Below, in pieces: positions 7,804-14,870 of a stretch of 64,000 nt of DNA (within the stretch, counting starts at the first letter, position 1; each line of letters opens with the position of its first letter). Source of the DNA: Actinophytocola xanthii (GTDB taxonomy: Bacteria > Actinomycetota > Actinomycetes > Mycobacteriales > Pseudonocardiaceae); contig NZ_MSIE01000048.1 of the NCBI RefSeq assembly GCF_001921205.1, positions 30,893 through 94,892 on the forward strand. The letters are read 5' to 3'. The notes beneath the pieces are model-generated. The model was not told the origin of the DNA. It saw only the letters and a list, made by a program, of their open reading frames with translations, and did not search any database. A program made the position numbers and the translations under genes.

Positions 7804-8313
7804 ATGGAGCGGACCCCGGCACGCGCGGACGTGGAGACGATGGCGCGGCGGACCGCGCTCGCCCATGCCGTTCAGGAAGACCTGGCGGCGGCAGGGCTGC
7901 CGGTCGACACGGGAACGACGGCCTTCCACGCCGCGGTGGGTTCGGGGGCGTCGGTGTCGGTCAGCGAGCTGGCCGACGAGAACGGGGTGTTCGTGCTGTG
8001 GCGGACCCACCACGTCCTGCGGGCCGCCGTGCTCACGGCACTCAGCGAGGGCCGCGAGCACGACAGCCCCGCCGTGCACCACAGCGGCGAGGCCCAACGG
8101 GCAATGCAGAACGCGATGGCCGAGATTCTCACCGCGACCGGCTGCACGGTCATCAAGGACTTCGACGACATGTCCCCGTTCGTGCTGAAGGTCGTCGACC
8201 GCACACCCCCGACCGGCCCCTCCTGGCAGGCCTGGCTCGACGCCCAGAGCGACGCCCTCGCCGCGGCGAGGGCTGAGACCATCCGCCGCCATGCCGAGAA
8301 AAGAACACCCTAG
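7804..8313 (+). CDS. hypothetical protein
   Basis: A 169-residue acidic to neutral protein with no signal peptide, no membrane segment and no motif I recognise. Codon third positions are strongly GC-biased like the neighbours, which supports a real gene. It sits divergently from the APH-like kinase (36 nt between starts) and ends in a CTAG shared with the convergent cyclase-fold gene. Confidence 0.6.
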   Translation: MERTPARADVETMARRTALAHAVQEDLAAAGLPVDTGTTAFHAAVGSGASVSVSELADENGVFVLWRTHHVLRAAVLTALSEGREHDSPAVHHSGEAQRAMQNAMAEILTATGCTVIKDFDDMSPFVLKVVDRTPPTGPSWQAWLDAQSDALAAARAETIRRHAEKRTP

Positions 8314-9524
8314 GCGCGATCACCCGCCAGATCTCCGCCCAGCCAGCAGACCCACGTGGCGAGGTCGCGCTTCTTCGCCCGCACGAGGCGCGGCTCGTAA
8401 CGTTCGGGATCGATCTCTCCATATCCGTGACGCACGACGCCGTTGTAGATGACGTCACTGACCATGAGCACGGCCGGCGCGGCACGGAGGGCGAGACATT
8501 CGCGCAGTTCGTCGGAGTCCACAAGCCAACTGGCCTCGTTGAGCGCGCTCCCGAAGAAGTCCGAGCCGTCCCACAGAAGCTCTCCCGCGTGCAGCACGGT
8601 CCGGAGCCTCATGCGCTCTCCCGGCGCCGCCGCGTCGTTGTAGCGAACCAGGCGCCGAACGAGCGCGGCGACCAGCGGCCCGGCCAGGCGGTTCTTCGCC
8701 ACCTCGGGCAGGAAGAGCACCCGCCAGCCGTCTCCGGTGTCCTTCGCGGTGAACGCCTCCGGTGCCACCCCGATGTCGGCGACCGCGCCGAACACGATGG
8801 ACCGCAGCTCGGCGCGGTGCCGCCATTTGACGTCGTCGGGCCGGGAGTCGGAGTCCTCGATGTCGACGAGCAGGATGCTGCGGTGGAGCAGGTCGCCCGG
8901 CCCGTCGACCGGGCCGGAGCGGGGTTGCGGCGAGGGACCGGTGACACCGGGGATGTAGATCCACGCGGGAAAGCTCGTGCCCTTGAACTCGACGGTGACA
9001 GGTCGGTAGCTGGCGGGGTCGACACCGGGCAGCCCGGCCTCGATCACTCCGTCGCGAATGGGCGCGGATACACCGACGACCAGGTCGCCGAGCGCGAGGC
9101 TCGTCGCCGCCCGCACCTCCGCCGAGTCCAACAGACGGAAGACGCTCTCCACCGCGTCGCCGGCCGTTCCGCGCTCGTCGAAGAGGACCTCACCCGCGTG
9201 GATCGCCACCCGCAGGCGCAGCCGCTCCTCCCGACCGACGTTGTACTCACTCAACAGCGCGAACAGTCCGGGAACGAAGTCGTCGAGCAGACGGTTCTTC
9301 GGAAATCCCGGCCCGAGGACGACGAGAGCTCCGTCACCCCGGTCCTCGAAGTGGACAGCGCCGGGCTCACCGACACCGGCTCGGCGAAGTCCCTCGTTCA
9401 GGGCGCGGTAAAGCGCCGAACGGACCTCTACCCGGGCCGGGTTAGTGCGTCGGGTTGAGGCCGCGATGTCCACAGCGACGAGGGCCGTATGGACGGGCGT
9501 CAGGGCCTCTTCGCTACCGCTCAC
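8310..9524 (-). CDS. tandem class III nucleotide cyclase-fold protein
   Basis: The 404-residue protein holds two copies of the adenylate/guanylate cyclase homology domain (about residues 12-165 and 215-375). Each has both metal-binding Asp regions: VDIAAST with RGDGALV in the first, VDIEDSD with TGDGWRV in the second. Each also has the LRxxxHAGE strand. The residues that normally orient the ribose and stabilise the transition state are split: the first copy keeps the Arg but has Glu for Asn (GDAVESVFRL), the second keeps the Asn but has Trp for Arg (GSALNEASWL). It may be a degenerate sensor rather than an active cyclase. No effector gene is adjacent. Confidence 0.7.
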   Translation of the reverse strand: MSGSEEALTPVHTALVAVDIAASTRRTNPARVEVRSALYRALNEGLRRAGVGEPGAVHFEDRGDGALVVLGPGFPKNRLLDDFVPGLFALLSEYNVGREERLRLRVAIHAGEVLFDERGTAGDAVESVFRLLDSAEVRAATSLALGDLVVGVSAPIRDGVIEAGLPGVDPASYRPVTVEFKGTSFPAWIYIPGVTGPSPQPRSGPVDGPGDLLHRSILLVDIEDSDSRPDDVKWRHRAELRSIVFGAVADIGVAPEAFTAKDTGDGWRVLFLPEVAKNRLAGPLVAALVRRLVRYNDAAAPGERMRLRTVLHAGELLWDGSDFFGSALNEASWLVDSDELRECLALRAAPAVLMVSDVIYNGVVRHGYGEIDPERYEPRLVRAKKRDLATWVCWLGGDLAGDRA

Positions 9525-9581
9525 GTCGGTACCCTTCCGTGCGCCGGACGGTGGTACCCATTGTGCCGGTAGACAGGTCCC

Positions 9582-10241
9582 TCAGACGCTCCGCAGGACC
9601 GAGACGACGATGCCGAGCACGACGGCCTGGTCCCCGTCGATCACCTCGTAGGCGGGGTTCCGCGGCTCCAGGTACACGTGCCCGTTGCGGCGCCGGTACA
9701 CCTTGACCGTGGCCTCGCCGTCGATCATCGCGGCGACGATCTGGCCGGAGTGGGCCTCGTGCTGTTGGCGGACGACGACCATGTCGCCGTCGCAGATGGC
9801 GGCGTCGATCATGGAGTCGCCGCGGACGCGGAGGCCGAACACGGTGCCGCGGCCGGTGAGCTCGCGGGGCAGCGTGAGCATGTCGTCGACGTGCTCCTCG
9901 GCGGCGATCGGGACACCGGCGGCGATGTCGCCGACGACCGGCACGGTCACCGAGTCCTGGTGGGGATCCACTCCCGACTCCCGCCGCAGGAAGACCCGCA
10001 CGTCGATCGGCCGCGACACCGTGTCGCTGCGCCGCAGGAAACCCTTCTCCTCCAGGCTCGCCAGGTGCCTGGACACCGACGACGACGAACGCAGGCCGAC
10101 GGCGTCGCCGATCTGCCGCGTACTCGGCGAGTACCCGTGCCGGACCACCCAGTCCCGGATCACGACCAGGATCCGCTGCTGACGCGGCGGCAGGCTCGAG
10201 GCGTCCAACTGCTCGAAGACATCGTCGTCGTAGTCGATCAC
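9582..10241 (-). CDS. lexA: LexA repressor
   Basis: N-terminal winged helix (about 15-75), a self-cleavage site in DIAAGVPI (Ala-Gly bond), the catalytic Ser in GDSMIDAAI and the catalytic Lys in ATVKVYRR are all present, so this is a complete S24-type LexA. It represses SOS genes and is inactivated by RecA-stimulated self-cleavage. The GTG giving MIDYDDDV is chosen (219 residues). An upstream ATG at 10280 would place the N-terminus inside a terminator hairpin. I saw no CGAAC-type SOS box in front of it, so autoregulation is unproved and it may not be the only LexA in the genome. Confidence 0.88.
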   Translation of the reverse strand: MIDYDDDVFEQLDASSLPPRQQRILVVIRDWVVRHGYSPSTRQIGDAVGLRSSSSVSRHLASLEEKGFLRRSDTVSRPIDVRVFLRRESGVDPHQDSVTVPVVGDIAAGVPIAAEEHVDDMLTLPRELTGRGTVFGLRVRGDSMIDAAICDGDMVVVRQQHEAHSGQIVAAMIDGEATVKVYRRRNGHVYLEPRNPAYEVIDGDQAVVLGIVVSVLRSV

Positions 10242-10255
10242 CGACGAATGATAGA

Positions 10256-10286
10256 GGCCGGGTGCTCCACATGGGAGCACCCGGCC
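10256..10286 (-). terminator. intrinsic hairpin after trypsin gene
   Basis: A 13-bp perfect stem (GGCCGGGTGCTCC with its complement) closes a 5-nt loop 10 nt after the trypsin stop codon. There is no U-run, as is usual in actinobacteria. It separates the trypsin gene from lexA. Confidence 0.75.
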
Positions 10287-10296
10287 CCGGCCCTCG

Positions 10297-11019
10297 TCAG
10301 ACCCCGGCCACCGACCTGATCCAGCTTCGGTAGTTGGTGACGTTCGTGTACGCGGTCCGGGTGGCCCGGTCGCTCGTCGACGCCACGCCGACCTGGCGGC
10401 CGGAGGCGAACATCGGGCCGCCCGAGTCGCCGCCCGCGGTGATGCCGTCCACGCGGGACGCGCACACCGCGACCCCGCCGGTGTAGTCCGAGCACCGCAC
10501 CGAGGTGACCCGGACGTTGGCGTACTTGAGGTAGCGGGACTGGCAGTTGATCTCGGGCTGGTTCGTGCAGGTGGCGCCCCAGCCGTAGACCTGCACGGTC
10601 TGCCCGACGGCGACGTCGCTGGAGGTGCCCAGCGGCGCGTAGGTCGCCGTGACGCTGCGGTCCAGGCGCGCGATCGCGAGGTCCGCGCTCGAGTGGCGGG
10701 TGATCGTGGTGGCGTTGGCGACAGTGCCGCCGCTGGTCTGGTCCAGGCTGCCGATCCGGAACGAGTAGCTGCCGGACCCGGACACGCAGTGCCTCGCGGT
10801 CAGGACGTAGGTGGGCGCGATGATCGTGGCCGAGCAGTTCTGCTGGCCGTTGACGAACAGCCGCGCCGCCCAGGGGGCGTTGCTGGCCGTACTGCCACCG
10901 ATGATCATCGGGGTGGCGCCTGGCTCCTCGGCCGGCGGGGCCGCGAGGGCGTGGGGTGCCGCCGCCGCCAGGGCGAGCGCCGCCCCGACCACCGCTGTGG
11001 CAACTCTGAGGATCTTCAT
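10297..11019 (-). CDS. secreted trypsin-like serine protease (S1)
   Basis: A signal peptide (about 1-26, ending ALA) and short propeptide precede an activation-like IIGG. The triad is complete: His in TARHC, Asp in DLAIARLD and Ser in GGDSGGP. Six or more Cys can form the usual disulfides. Length (240 residues) fits Streptomyces-type trypsins/alpha-lytic-like enzymes. Secreted by the Sec route, it would digest extracellular protein. A second, different S1 protease lies 1.1 kb away on the same strand. The upstream 220 nt contains no gene and presumably the promoter. Confidence 0.9.
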   Translation of the reverse strand: MKILRVATAVVGAALALAAAAPHALAAPPAEEPGATPMIIGGSTASNAPWAARLFVNGQQNCSATIIAPTYVLTARHCVSGSGSYSFRIGSLDQTSGGTVANATTITRHSSADLAIARLDRSVTATYAPLGTSSDVAVGQTVQVYGWGATCTNQPEINCQSRYLKYANVRVTSVRCSDYTGGVAVCASRVDGITAGGDSGGPMFASGRQVGVASTSDRATRTAYTNVTNYRSWIRSVAGV

Positions 11020-11207
11020 GGTCAGCTTCTCGATTCTGCGGTTCGAGAACCGCGTGCAGGGGTGAATCGGGAATCCGCGTAACGCGGCGAACGGTGACGG
11101 TACGAGGTCAACCGGTCACCGCTCGCCTTCCACAGTCCCATCGCGGCGAACCCGCAGGCAAGCGGCGGTGTTTCCCATCGTTCACACATCACCGCGGCCG
11201 ACTTTCT

Positions 11208-11237
11208 TGACCTCCAGCGAGCTGGAGGTCGCAGGAT
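11208..11237 (+). promoter_or_regulatory. MerR-type operator-promoter
   Basis: GACCTCCAGC and GCTGGAGGTC (11209-11230) are perfect 10-nt inverted arms around GA. They sit between a TTGACC -35-like hexamer (11208-11213) and a CAGGAT -10-like hexamer (11232-11237), giving an 18-nt spacer. A palindrome occupying an over-long spacer is the hallmark of MerR/SoxR-activated promoters. Transcription would start about at the ATG of the next gene, suggesting a leaderless message. Confidence 0.6.
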
Positions 11238-11243
11238 GCCGCC

Positions 11244-12104
11244 ATGAGGAACGGCGACAGCAGTGCGGTGACCGTGCTGGGTACCGGTGCGATCGGGAGC
11301 CAGGCGGCGAGGGCCTTCCTTGCCGTGGGCCTGGAGGTCACCGTGTGGAACCGAACGGCCGCCCGGGCCGCGTCCCTTGTCGACGAGGGCGCGGTGCGGG
11401 CGGGCACCGCGGCCGAGGCGACGGCGAGCAGCCCGCTGGTCGTCGCGTGCCTCACCGACTACCCGGCGGTGACCGCGACGCTGTGGGAGACGCGGGACGT
11501 GCTGCGGGGGCGGACCTTCGTCGCCCTCGTGACCGGCTCACCGGAGGAGGCCCGCGCCGCCGCCGAGCAGGCGACCGCGGCCGGCGCCGACTACCTCGAC
11601 GGCGGACTGCAGAGCGGGCCCGAGGCGATCGGCACCGACACCGCGACGATCTTCTACAGCGGCCCGGCCGAGGTCTTCGACAGGCACCGCGGCACGCTCG
11701 CGGCGCTCGGCCCGGCCCGGTTCGCCGGTACCGAGCCGGGGGCCGCGGCGTTGCGGGACCTGGCCCTGTTCGGCCTGTGGTACGACGCCCAGCTGGGATA
11801 CCTGCGGGCGTTGGAGACCGTGCGCGCGGCCGGAGCCGACGTCGAGGCCTTCGCGCCGATGGCCGCCGCCCAGCTCGGCCACGTCGTGGCGGACGCGGAG
11901 AACACCGCCCGCGAGGTCGCCACCCGCGCCTTCCCGCGAGGCCCGGCCGATCTCGGGGAACACGAGTCGGTGCTGACCAAGCTCGTCGAGCTGCGGTCGG
12001 ACCTGCGCCTGGGCACGGGCGACCTCGAGACAGCCCTCCGCCTCGTGCGAAACCGCATCGCACGAGGCGGAGGGAACGAGGGTCTGACCGCGATCCTCGA
12101 CTGA
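11244..12104 (+). CDS. NAD(P)-binding imine reductase / beta-hydroxyacid dehydrogenase-like protein
   Basis: The 286-residue protein begins with a dinucleotide-binding motif (VTVLGTGAIGSQAARAF) followed by VWNRT, which is typical of NADPH preference. It then has the two-domain layout of 6-phosphogluconate-dehydrogenase-related reductases, with an all-helical C-terminal half. Sequence flavour is closest to imine reductases and their NAD(P)-binding relatives. The catalytic residue cannot be assigned confidently. No MerR gene is adjacent although the promoter carries a MerR-type operator. Confidence 0.75.
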   Translation: MRNGDSSAVTVLGTGAIGSQAARAFLAVGLEVTVWNRTAARAASLVDEGAVRAGTAAEATASSPLVVACLTDYPAVTATLWETRDVLRGRTFVALVTGSPEEARAAAEQATAAGADYLDGGLQSGPEAIGTDTATIFYSGPAEVFDRHRGTLAALGPARFAGTEPGAAALRDLALFGLWYDAQLGYLRALETVRAAGADVEAFAPMAAAQLGHVVADAENTAREVATRAFPRGPADLGEHESVLTKLVELRSDLRLGTGDLETALRLVRNRIARGGGNEGLTAILD

Positions 12105-12114
12105 CCGGCAGCGA

Positions 12115-12984
12115 TCAGGCGGGGAACCAGGGCCCGGCGATGAAGGCGCCGACGTCCTCATGGGACAGCTGGGAGTAGACACCGGGGAAGCCCGGCGCAC
12201 CGCAGCCGACGCCCCAGCTCGTCACGCCGATCTGGACGACGCGCGTCGAGTTGGGCACGGCGGCGAACAGCGGACCGCCCGAGTCACCCTGGCAGGTGTC
12301 CTTTCCGGTCCGTCCGGCGCAGATCTCGAACTCCGGCACCACCGCGCCCTCGTAGGAGACCTGGCACTCGTCGTCGGACACGATCGGCACCCGGACCTCC
12401 TGCAACCGGTCCGGGCCGACGAACACGCCGCCGCCGGGGAACGGGTCCTGCTGCACCACGTTGCCCCAGCCGATCCCGGTCACCTGCCGGCCCGGCCGCT
12501 CCAGCGCGTCGGTGCCCGGCGTCACCAGCTGCACCGGCGCGATGTCGGTCACCGGCTCGTCCAGGAGCAGCACCGCGACGTCGGGGACGAAGGCGCCCGC
12601 CGACGGCTCGTAGTCGGGGTGGACGAAGATCTCGCTCACGTTCCGGATGCGACCCTGGCCCTCGTTCGTCAGCACCGTCCGCCCGACGATCACCGACAGG
12701 TCCTCGAGCTGCTCGGTCGGGAAACCGTCCACGCAGTGCGCCGCGGTGAGCACGGCGAACGGACCGATCAGCGTTCCGCCGCAGAAATGCCGGTCGTAGG
12801 CGGTCGGCCCCGACGGCTCGTACTGCAGAGTGACCATGAACGGGTACTTGCCGTCCGGCACGTCGGTACCGCCGACGACCGGCGGCGGCGCGGCGCTCGC
12901 CATGCCCGTGGTCAACGCGAGACCGGCCACCAGAGCCACGGCACCCGCGACAAGACGTCTGACTAACAATTCGTCCACCCCCAT
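12115..12984 (-). CDS. secreted trypsin-like serine protease (S1)
   Basis: A signal peptide (about 1-31) leads to VVGGTDV, the mature N-terminus. The triad His (TAAHC), Asp (DVAVLLLD) and Ser (CQGDSGGP) is intact, and CGGTL, GIGWG and TSWGVGCG are the expected substrate-pocket strands. At 289 residues it is longer than the neighbouring trypsin and closer to chymotrypsin/trypsin of animal-like type, common in Actinobacteria. It ends 10 nt from the convergent reductase gene. The ATG giving MGVDELLV is preferred because the frame upstream lacks a signal sequence. Confidence 0.9.
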   Translation of the reverse strand: MGVDELLVRRLVAGAVALVAGLALTTGMASAAPPPVVGGTDVPDGKYPFMVTLQYEPSGPTAYDRHFCGGTLIGPFAVLTAAHCVDGFPTEQLEDLSVIVGRTVLTNEGQGRIRNVSEIFVHPDYEPSAGAFVPDVAVLLLDEPVTDIAPVQLVTPGTDALERPGRQVTGIGWGNVVQQDPFPGGGVFVGPDRLQEVRVPIVSDDECQVSYEGAVVPEFEICAGRTGKDTCQGDSGGPLFAAVPNSTRVVQIGVTSWGVGCGAPGFPGVYSQLSHEDVGAFIAGPWFPA

Positions 12985-13128
12985 GACGGACACAGAGCCC
13001 CCGATAAGAACTGTGAGAGTAGAGGACCGGTTCGGCCGTGCCAAGGGGCCGGAAATTTGCCGACCTTCGGTAAGAACCTCGCCCCCGCGACCACTACCTG
13101 GTGAAACCACGAAAATCACGCGGAAGGA

Positions 13129-13692
13129 GTGGTCGCCATCGACCCCGAAGAACGGCTCCGGCGCATGTACGACGAGGCCTACCACCGGCTGCTCGGCTAT
13201 GCCCTCGGATATCTGGACCGGGCGAGCGCCGAGGAGATCGTCAGTGAGGCGTTCCTGGTCGCCTGGCGCCGGATCGACGACGTCCCGCCCCGGGAGCTGC
13301 CGTGGCTGCTCGGGGTCGCGCGGAACCTCATCCGCGAGCGGTACCGGGCCGACCAGCGGCTGCGGGACCTCTGCGCCGAGCTCAGCACGAAGGCGCGGAC
13401 CGACCGCGCCACCGTCGGCGACATCGCCGAGGACGTCACCACCCGCGCCGCCGCGCTGCGAGCCCTCACCGAACTGAGCCACGAGGACCGCGAGCTGCTC
13501 ACCCTGCTCGCCTGGCACGGCCTGACCAACCGCGAGGTCGCTCAGGTCCTGGGCTGCCGCACGGCGACGTTGCTGGTGCGGGTGCACCGAGCACGACACC
13601 GGCTGCGAGCCGCGATGGGGCCACCCGACGAGGTGGCCGACCACGAGAACCGCACCCATCGGTTGCCCGACCTCGCACAGGAGCTCTCATGA
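13129..13692 (+). CDS. ECF RNA polymerase sigma factor
   Basis: Region 2 (RMYDEAYHRLLGYALGYL, AEEIVSEAFLVAWRR, ELPWLLGVARNLIRERYR) and region 4 (LTNREVAQVLGCRTATLLVRVHRAR) of an extracytoplasmic-function sigma factor are both present in 187 residues. The GTG at 13129 directly abuts the GGAAGGAG ribosome site, which is too close, so the true start may lie a few codons downstream. Its stop overlaps the next ATG (ATGA), coupling it to a membrane protein of the kind usually found beside such sigma factors. Confidence 0.85.
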   Translation: MVAIDPEERLRRMYDEAYHRLLGYALGYLDRASAEEIVSEAFLVAWRRIDDVPPRELPWLLGVARNLIRERYRADQRLRDLCAELSTKARTDRATVGDIAEDVTTRAAALRALTELSHEDRELLTLLAWHGLTNREVAQVLGCRTATLLVRVHRARHRLRAAMGPPDEVADHENRTHRLPDLAQELS

Positions 13693-14870
13693 AGAACCGC
13701 ACCACTGGGGACCCACTCGCCGGCACGAGGCCGCCCTTCATCCCGGACCCCGGTGAGCCGGTGGACCCGGACCGACGTGAGCGGGACCTGCGCGCGATCC
13801 TCGCCCAGCCCCGGGAGGTGGCCCCACGTCCCTCCCCCGCGCCCATGCGCCGGCGCGTCCGAACGCTCACCGCGGCGGCCGCCGCCGTGCTCGTGGCCGC
13901 GGTCGTCGTCGCGAACACCCCGTCTTCCGAGCCGTCGGAGGCCGGCCCGGTCGAGTCACCCCGGGAGGTGCTGCTGGCCGCGGCCGACGCCGCGGCCGAC
14001 GCCCCGGCTCCCACCGCGAGCCGGTACTGGTACACCCGCACGCGGTCGCACCGCGTGGAGCTCGTGCCGGCGGCCGCGGGACACGCGGCCTACCACGTGG
14101 TCGTCGGGCTCGGCGGGGAGTCCTGGGTTTCCCGCACCCGTGCCGACCCCGGCGTCGGGCTCACCCTGGACGTCACCACGCGGCCGTTGACCGACCGGGA
14201 CGACGCGGAGTGGAAGAAGGCGGGCAAACCACTCGGTGGTCCGCTCATCCCCACCGATCCGAACACCGGTGAACCGGCTCTCGGGTTCTCCGTCGAGCCA
14301 GTGCGAGCCGGCGAGCTGAAATTCTTCCTCGCCGAGAGGGAGATCCCGCTCAGCGAGGTGCTGGCGCTGCCGACCGACCCGGCCGGGTTGACGGCCTACC
14401 TGCGGGACCGATTCCGTCGCGCGGCTCTGGGTCGCGTCGATCCCTCGACCGAGAGCCACTGGCTGGCGTGGGAGGCCGCGAGGTTGCTCAGCGGGGAGAT
14501 GCCCACGACCCGGGAGACGCGCGTCGCGGCGTACACGATGCTCGCCGACCTGCCCGGGCTTCGCACCATGAACCGTACGGAACTACCGGACGGGGCCGTG
14601 GTCGGCGTCGCCGCCGAGGAGCGCACGGGCCCCCATGCCGATGTCGTGACCAACGGTGTGGTCGAGCTCCAGCTGATCATCGACCCGGCCACCGGGCTGC
14701 TGAAGGAGAAGCGCGACGTCGTCGTCGAGCCGGGTACCGGGACGAGCCGCGTGCCGGTCGGGACGGTGACCTACAGCGAGACTGTCGTGCAGGGCCACTG
14801 GGTGGACACCGACCCGGTTCTGCCCCCCGGTACGGACCTGGACCAGCTGGTGAAGGAGGCCGGCGAATGA
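13689..14870 (+). CDS. CU044_5270-family membrane protein, putative sigma partner
   Basis: After a cytoplasmic N-terminus of about 55 residues and one membrane helix (about 57-75) comes a 300-residue extracytoplasmic domain. It contains the RYWYTRTRSHRVE segment and DPATGLLKEKRDVV near the end, both typical of the CU044_5270 family in Actinobacteria. That family is nearly always cotranscribed with an ECF sigma factor. An anti-sigma or sensing role is plausible but not demonstrated. It overlaps both its upstream and downstream neighbours by 4 nt, so three proteins are translationally coupled. Confidence 0.75.
   Translation: MKNRTTGDPLAGTRPPFIPDPGEPVDPDRRERDLRAILAQPREVAPRPSPAPMRRRVRTLTAAAAAVLVAAVVVANTPSSEPSEAGPVESPREVLLAAADAAADAPAPTASRYWYTRTRSHRVELVPAAAGHAAYHVVVGLGGESWVSRTRADPGVGLTLDVTTRPLTDRDDAEWKKAGKPLGGPLIPTDPNTGEPALGFSVEPVRAGELKFFLAEREIPLSEVLALPTDPAGLTAYLRDRFRRAALGRVDPSTESHWLAWEAARLLSGEMPTTRETRVAAYTMLADLPGLRTMNRTELPDGAVVGVAAEERTGPHADVVTNGVVELQLIIDPATGLLKEKRDVVVEPGTGTSRVPVGTVTYSETVVQGHWVDTDPVLPPGTDLDQLVKEAGE

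Noticed and set aside
8310..9524. Pycsar or CBASS defence operon
   Set aside because: No effector, no operon partner, and the cyclase residues are split or lost.
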